Source of the DNA: Acidisoma sp. L85
GTDB lineage: Bacteria; Pseudomonadota; Alphaproteobacteria; Acetobacterales; Acetobacteraceae
Length of the DNA stretch: 64,000 nt
Direction of reading: 5' to 3'
Assembly (NCBI RefSeq): GCF_009765865.1
Contig: NZ_LMUQ01000039.1
Span: 287,543 to 351,542 of the forward strand
Positions 61,075-64,000 of the stretch are shown piece after piece. The notes beneath the pieces are model-generated. The model searched no databases, had not been told where the DNA came from, and saw only the letters and a list, made by a program, of their open reading frames with translations. The number at the start of each line of letters is the position of its first letter. Position 1 is the first letter of the stretch. Made by a program: the position numbers and the translations under genes.

Positions 61075-62079
61075 ATGCACGAAAACACCCCCAAGACGCC
61101 GGAGACGATCGAGCGCTTGCAGGCCAGCGTGCCGGCAGCCTTTGCCCTGCTGGCGGGGATGCAGCTCGATATTTTCACTCGCCTCGCCGAAAGACCCCGT
61201 AGCGCCGGCGACCTCGCCGCGGACTTGGGGGTCGCCGAGGATCGGCTATCACGTCTGCTCTATGCACTGGTCGTCGCCGGCCTGTTGGACCGGCACGGGA
61301 GCGAATTCGGCAATGTGCCGGAGGCGGCAGCGTTTCTGGTGAGAGGGCGCGAAGGCTTCCTGGGTGACACGCATGACTTGCTGGCCCAGCTTTGGCGTGC
61401 TGACCTTCACACGGCTCAGTCGATCCGCACTGGCGCCCCGTTGGCGCTGCACGACTTCGCCGCGTCGTCCGATGAGGAAATGAAGGCGATGCTGCGGGGG
61501 ATGCATTCCTTCGCAATCGCCTCCGGCCGCGACCTCGCCCGGCGCTTCGACTTTTCCGGATATCGGTCGCTCATCGACATCGGCGGTGGCTCGGGCGGTC
61601 TGCTGATCGCGCTGCGCGAGGCCAATCCGGCGTTGCACGGGACGCTTTTCGAACTGCCGCGCAATGCGGCACTCGCCGCCGGTATTCTGGCGACAACACC
61701 CGGCGGCGATGCGGTGACGGTCGAGCAGGGTGACATTCTCGCGGTCCCGCCACACGGAACATTCGATGCGGCGGTGTTGCGCGCTTTGCTTCAGGTGCTG
61801 TCACCCTCCGATGCGGCGGGGGCCATCGCGAATGCCGCATCGGCGATACGGCCAGGCGGCTCGATCTTCATCCTGGGCGGCGGGATTCTCGACGACGACC
61901 GGATCGGGCCGCCGCTGGCCGTGTTCCTGAATGTGACCTTCATGAACATCTACCCGGCCGGCGCCTCCCATACCGTGGCCGAGCATGCGGCCTGGCTGAC
62001 CGCGGCCGGATGCGGAGAGATAGAGCGGATCATTCTGCCCTCCGGCGGCAGCATCATCCGCGCGACAAGGCTCGATTGA
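61075..62079 (+). CDS. SAM-dependent O-methyltransferase family protein
   Basis: The 334-residue protein has an N-terminal winged-helix dimerisation domain (AGDLAADLGVAEDRLSRLLY) and a class I methyltransferase domain: SLIDIGGGSGGLLIALREAN, then VEQGDILAVPPHGTFDAAVL and IRPGGSIFILGGGILDD. This is the layout of plant-type and antibiotic O-methyltransferases. The substrate is unknown. It is transcribed away from the cytochrome operon; about 260 bases separate their start codons. Confidence 0.88.
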   Translation: MHENTPKTPETIERLQASVPAAFALLAGMQLDIFTRLAERPRSAGDLAADLGVAEDRLSRLLYALVVAGLLDRHGSEFGNVPEAAAFLVRGREGFLGDTHDLLAQLWRADLHTAQSIRTGAPLALHDFAASSDEEMKAMLRGMHSFAIASGRDLARRFDFSGYRSLIDIGGGSGGLLIALREANPALHGTLFELPRNAALAAGILATTPGGDAVTVEQGDILAVPPHGTFDAAVLRALLQVLSPSDAAGAIANAASAIRPGGSIFILGGGILDDDRIGPPLAVFLNVTFMNIYPAGASHTVAEHAAWLTAAGCGEIERIILPSGGSIIRATRLD

Positions 62080-62159
62080 CGTGTGGCCGCTTCCCGAAGG
62101 TCCGGCGCGGCGCGATGGGCCTTTTAGCCACGCAGGATAGACCAATGGCTAGCTAGGCT

Positions 62160-62230
62160 CGCCTCTCCCAGGCGGGATACCCAACAAGCGACGGCAAGAT
62201 CCGAGTCCTTTCGCCGTAGCGGGAGAGGCG
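62160..62230 (+). promoter_or_regulatory. structured leader upstream of the 70-aa orphan
   Basis: CGCCTCTCCC (62160-62169) pairs perfectly with GGGAGAGGCG (62221-62230), enclosing GGG-ATA-CCC and a second stem ACGGC (62191-62195) / GCCGT (62213-62217). The three helices form a possible three-way junction of 71 nt, 48 bases before the orphan's ATG. It matches no riboswitch class I know. Confidence 0.45.
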
Positions 62231-62277
62231 GAGACCGACGCCGCAGCCTCATGCCTCAAAGGCCAGGAGCGAGCAAA

Positions 62278-62490
62278 ATGGGCGGACTGACGGTGACCGT
62301 TGTCCCCGTCGCAGATGGCCACTACGCGGTAGTGTTGGTTGATCCCGCGACGGCGAAGCTGAAACGAGCGCAGGGCCGTGACTGCGACCCCCATGGCTAT
62401 ACGGAGGCGGAGCTGCGACCGATCCTCTCCGACTGCTACGGCCTTCCCCCGGAAGAGGTCGAAGCCCGCATCGCGGGCGCGAAAGGCTAG
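62278..62490 (+). CDS. hypothetical protein, 70 aa
   Basis: The short product begins MGGLTVTVVPVADGHYAVVL and ends in a charged helix (YTEAELRPILSDCYGLPPEE). It has no signal or membrane segment. AGGAG lies eight bases before the ATG at 62278; an in-frame ATG at 62251 lacks a binding site. I do not recognise the family. A structured leader lies upstream. Confidence 0.6.
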   Translation: MGGLTVTVVPVADGHYAVVLVDPATAKLKRAQGRDCDPHGYTEAELRPILSDCYGLPPEEVEARIAGAKG

Positions 62491-62535
62491 GCCGCTTCGC
62501 GCGCTGCGACGGCGCAATTCGGGCCGCGGACCGCC

Positions 62536-64000
62536 TCAAGCGACGCCGTTGAAGACCTTGTGGTCGAGCCCTTCAAGCGTCACGACCGTGCCGTCATTCA
62601 GAGCGATGACATCCGAACCATTCTGAACCGCTTCGGAAACGATCGGCCCACTGCCGTAACCGCCGAAGACGATGGTGTCGGTGCTCTTGAGGCCGCCGAT
62701 TAGCTCGGTGCCGCCCGCGTGGCCCTTGATGAAGCCGTAGACATCCGTCCCTGCCCCGCCGACGACGGTCGCGGCACCGGCGCCACCGACCACGGTATCC
62801 GCCGCCCCGTTCAGCGCGACCACGGTTTTGCCGCCGACGACTTGAACGGTTTCAGCGCCGCTGCCGCCCGTACCATTGATCGCCGAGGCGCCAGCCGCGC
62901 CGACGAGGAGCGCTGGACCGGCGCCGTCGGTGAATTCCAGCGCATTGCCCGTGCCACCGATCAAAGTCGATGCGCCCATCCCGCCAACCAGGGTATTGTT
63001 GCCCGATCCCCCGATAAGGACCGAATTCGCGTCGCTGGTCGCGCCGAACATCGTCGTATTGCCCGAGCCGCCCATAACCGAGACCGCGCCAGTGCCGCCC
63101 ACGAAGTGGAGCGGGGCGGCGCCGCCGGTGATCGTGGCACCAGAGTCACCGCCGAAAACGTCTCCGGAGCTTGTGGCGGCGCTGCCGGTCTGGCTGAGCG
63201 TCTGCGAGTTGTTGGTCGCCCCAGGGCTGGTGCCAGACGTCCCGGCCGCGCCGCTTTTGAACAGGCTGGAAAAAATCGCGGCTGCCGCGGCTTCTCCGTC
63301 GCCCAGAGCGCCTGAGGAAAGATCGCCATTGGCGAGAGGCGGAACGCCCAGGCTCTCCGCGTAGGTGCCGAGGAGGTGGAATGGGAGAGCGACAGCCAGC
63401 GCGGCGATGGCGGCTGAATAATCGCCCGCGTCATAGGCGACGGCGGCCGTCGTTAGAGGGACGATGCCGAGGTAGGAGCCGGTCCAGTCGACCGTTCCAT
63501 AGTGAACGATATTGTCACTTTGGACGATGTTGCCTTCGTAGCCGCCTTGCGCGTAGTTGCCGACCGGATCGCCGTATTCCACGTAGTTGGTGAGGTCTTG
63601 CGTCGCGCCCGAGGGGATGTCGCCCGCCGGGATTCCCGGTGCGCCGAAGGTGGTTCCAGGAATCCCGAGCTGGCTCGCGACATATTCGACATCGGCGCCG
63701 CCCAGCGAATGACCATCGAGATAGATGTCGCTCGCGTTGTAGCCTTGCGCCTCGGCATCCGTAACCGCGGATTGCGTGAAATTGAGAGCTGTCTGGTAAG
63801 ACGGCGCGTCGATTCCGGCTGTGATGGCGGCATCGTCCAGCACCTGGGCGGCGGTAAACTCCGCGCTGCCGGTAAAGAAATTAGTGCCCTCGAAGGTGAC
63901 CATCACCTGGCCCGTCGATGCCACGAGTGCCGCGCCGTAGAAACCGGTGGACGCGTTGTAGAGCGTGACCGGCTGGCCGCCGTCCATGAGGTAGCGGAAG
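62536..64000 (-). CDS. lipase with RTX-like glycine-rich tail (partial)
   Basis: The gene runs off the right edge; 487 codons are visible. The N-terminal visible part is an alpha/beta-hydrolase with nucleophile elbow DGHSLGGADVEYVASQ, preceded by VMVTFEGTN. From about residue 250 the chain is Gly/Ala/Thr-rich with loose GG-x-G-x repeats (VGGTGAVSVMGGSGNTTMFG, IGGSGNNTLVGGMGASTLIG), resembling RTX beta-roll repeats but poor in Asp, so calcium binding is uncertain. Such tails mark type I secretion substrates. The end, NDGTVVTLEGLDHKVFNGVA, is compact and hydrophobic. No secretion genes are in the window. Confidence 0.82.
   Translation of the reverse strand, partial: FRYLMDGGQPVTLYNASTGFYGAALVASTGQVMVTFEGTNFFTGSAEFTAAQVLDDAAITAGIDAPSYQTALNFTQSAVTDAEAQGYNASDIYLDGHSLGGADVEYVASQLGIPGTTFGAPGIPAGDIPSGATQDLTNYVEYGDPVGNYAQGGYEGNIVQSDNIVHYGTVDWTGSYLGIVPLTTAAVAYDAGDYSAAIAALAVALPFHLLGTYAESLGVPPLANGDLSSGALGDGEAAAAAIFSSLFKSGAAGTSGTSPGATNNSQTLSQTGSAATSSGDVFGGDSGATITGGAAPLHFVGGTGAVSVMGGSGNTTMFGATSDANSVLIGGSGNNTLVGGMGASTLIGGTGNALEFTDGAGPALLVGAAGASAINGTGGSGAETVQVVGGKTVVALNGAADTVVGGAGAATVVGGAGTDVYGFIKGHAGGTELIGGLKSTDTIVFGGYGSGPIVSEAVQNGSDVIALNDGTVVTLEGLDHKVFNGVA

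Noticed and set aside
1-64000. tRNA genes, rRNA genes and CRISPR arrays
   Set aside because: I looked for T-loop motifs (GGTTCGAATCC-like) with acceptor pairing, rRNA cores and regularly spaced repeats on both strands and found none; only the SRP RNA is convincing.

Overview
The window is high-GC, densely packed chromosomal DNA from an alphaproteobacterium. Rhodospirillales, and within them Acetobacteraceae-like bacteria, fit best; this is inferred from gene content, not from a marker search. Supporting signs are ffs-dnaX-ybaB-recR, lptF-lptG-lptD-surA-rsmA, secD-secF, hrcA, a PHB depolymerase with the Cys-nucleophile motif, and a transketolase-like gene joined to gap and pgk. I see no rRNA, tRNA, CRISPR array or insertion sequence.

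Layout. 0-9.1 kb: dodecin, a small orphan, PHB depolymerase, glutathione transferase, HrcA, an EamA exporter, HemW, a hexapeptide acyltransferase, a YbaK-type deacylase and an AI-2E-family permease. 9.1-10.4 kb: a decayed ParD/ParE-like module beside an intact-looking DUF6516-like/HTH toxin-antitoxin pair. 10.4-16.7 kb: a Rieske oxygenase plus an FAD oxidoreductase, then an otnI-otnK-otnC cassette for four-carbon sugar acids and a secreted protein. 16.7-22.5 kb: asparagine permease, recR, ybaB, dnaX, SRP RNA and nudC. 22.6-30.3 kb: a 25-residue membrane peptide, a small membrane protein, and the LPS export/outer-membrane biogenesis run lptF, lptG, lptD, surA, rsmA. 30.4-36.8 kb: a Met-rich secreted protein, a transketolase-like protein with its cofactor motifs erased, gap, pgk, an FAH-family hydrolase and exonuclease III. 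36.8-46.8 kb: two TPR fusion proteins (glycosyltransferase-like and sulfotransferase), secF/secD, a Gfo/Idh/MocA oxidoreductase, lpxB, a GNAT and epmA.

46.8-60.8 kb is the accessory, most unusual part. It holds a membrane patatin-like lipase with a companion gene, a divergent operon of two orphans and a DyP peroxidase, a lower-GC DUF3644 gene that looks frameshifted, and a tight operon of a secreted di-haem cytochrome c, a GMC oxidoreductase and a catalase-related haem protein. Together they suggest, but do not prove, a haem- and flavin-based oxidation system acting on lipids or other hydrophobic substrates. The window ends with a methyltransferase, a structured leader before a 70-residue orphan, and a lipase with a glycine-rich RTX-like tail cut by the right edge.

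Four copies of an 87-95 bp palindromic element (at 5.4, 22.5, 30.4 and 34.1 kb) lie in intergenic gaps. They can be drawn as three hairpins closed by a short outer stem and are the clearest dispersed repeat of this genome.
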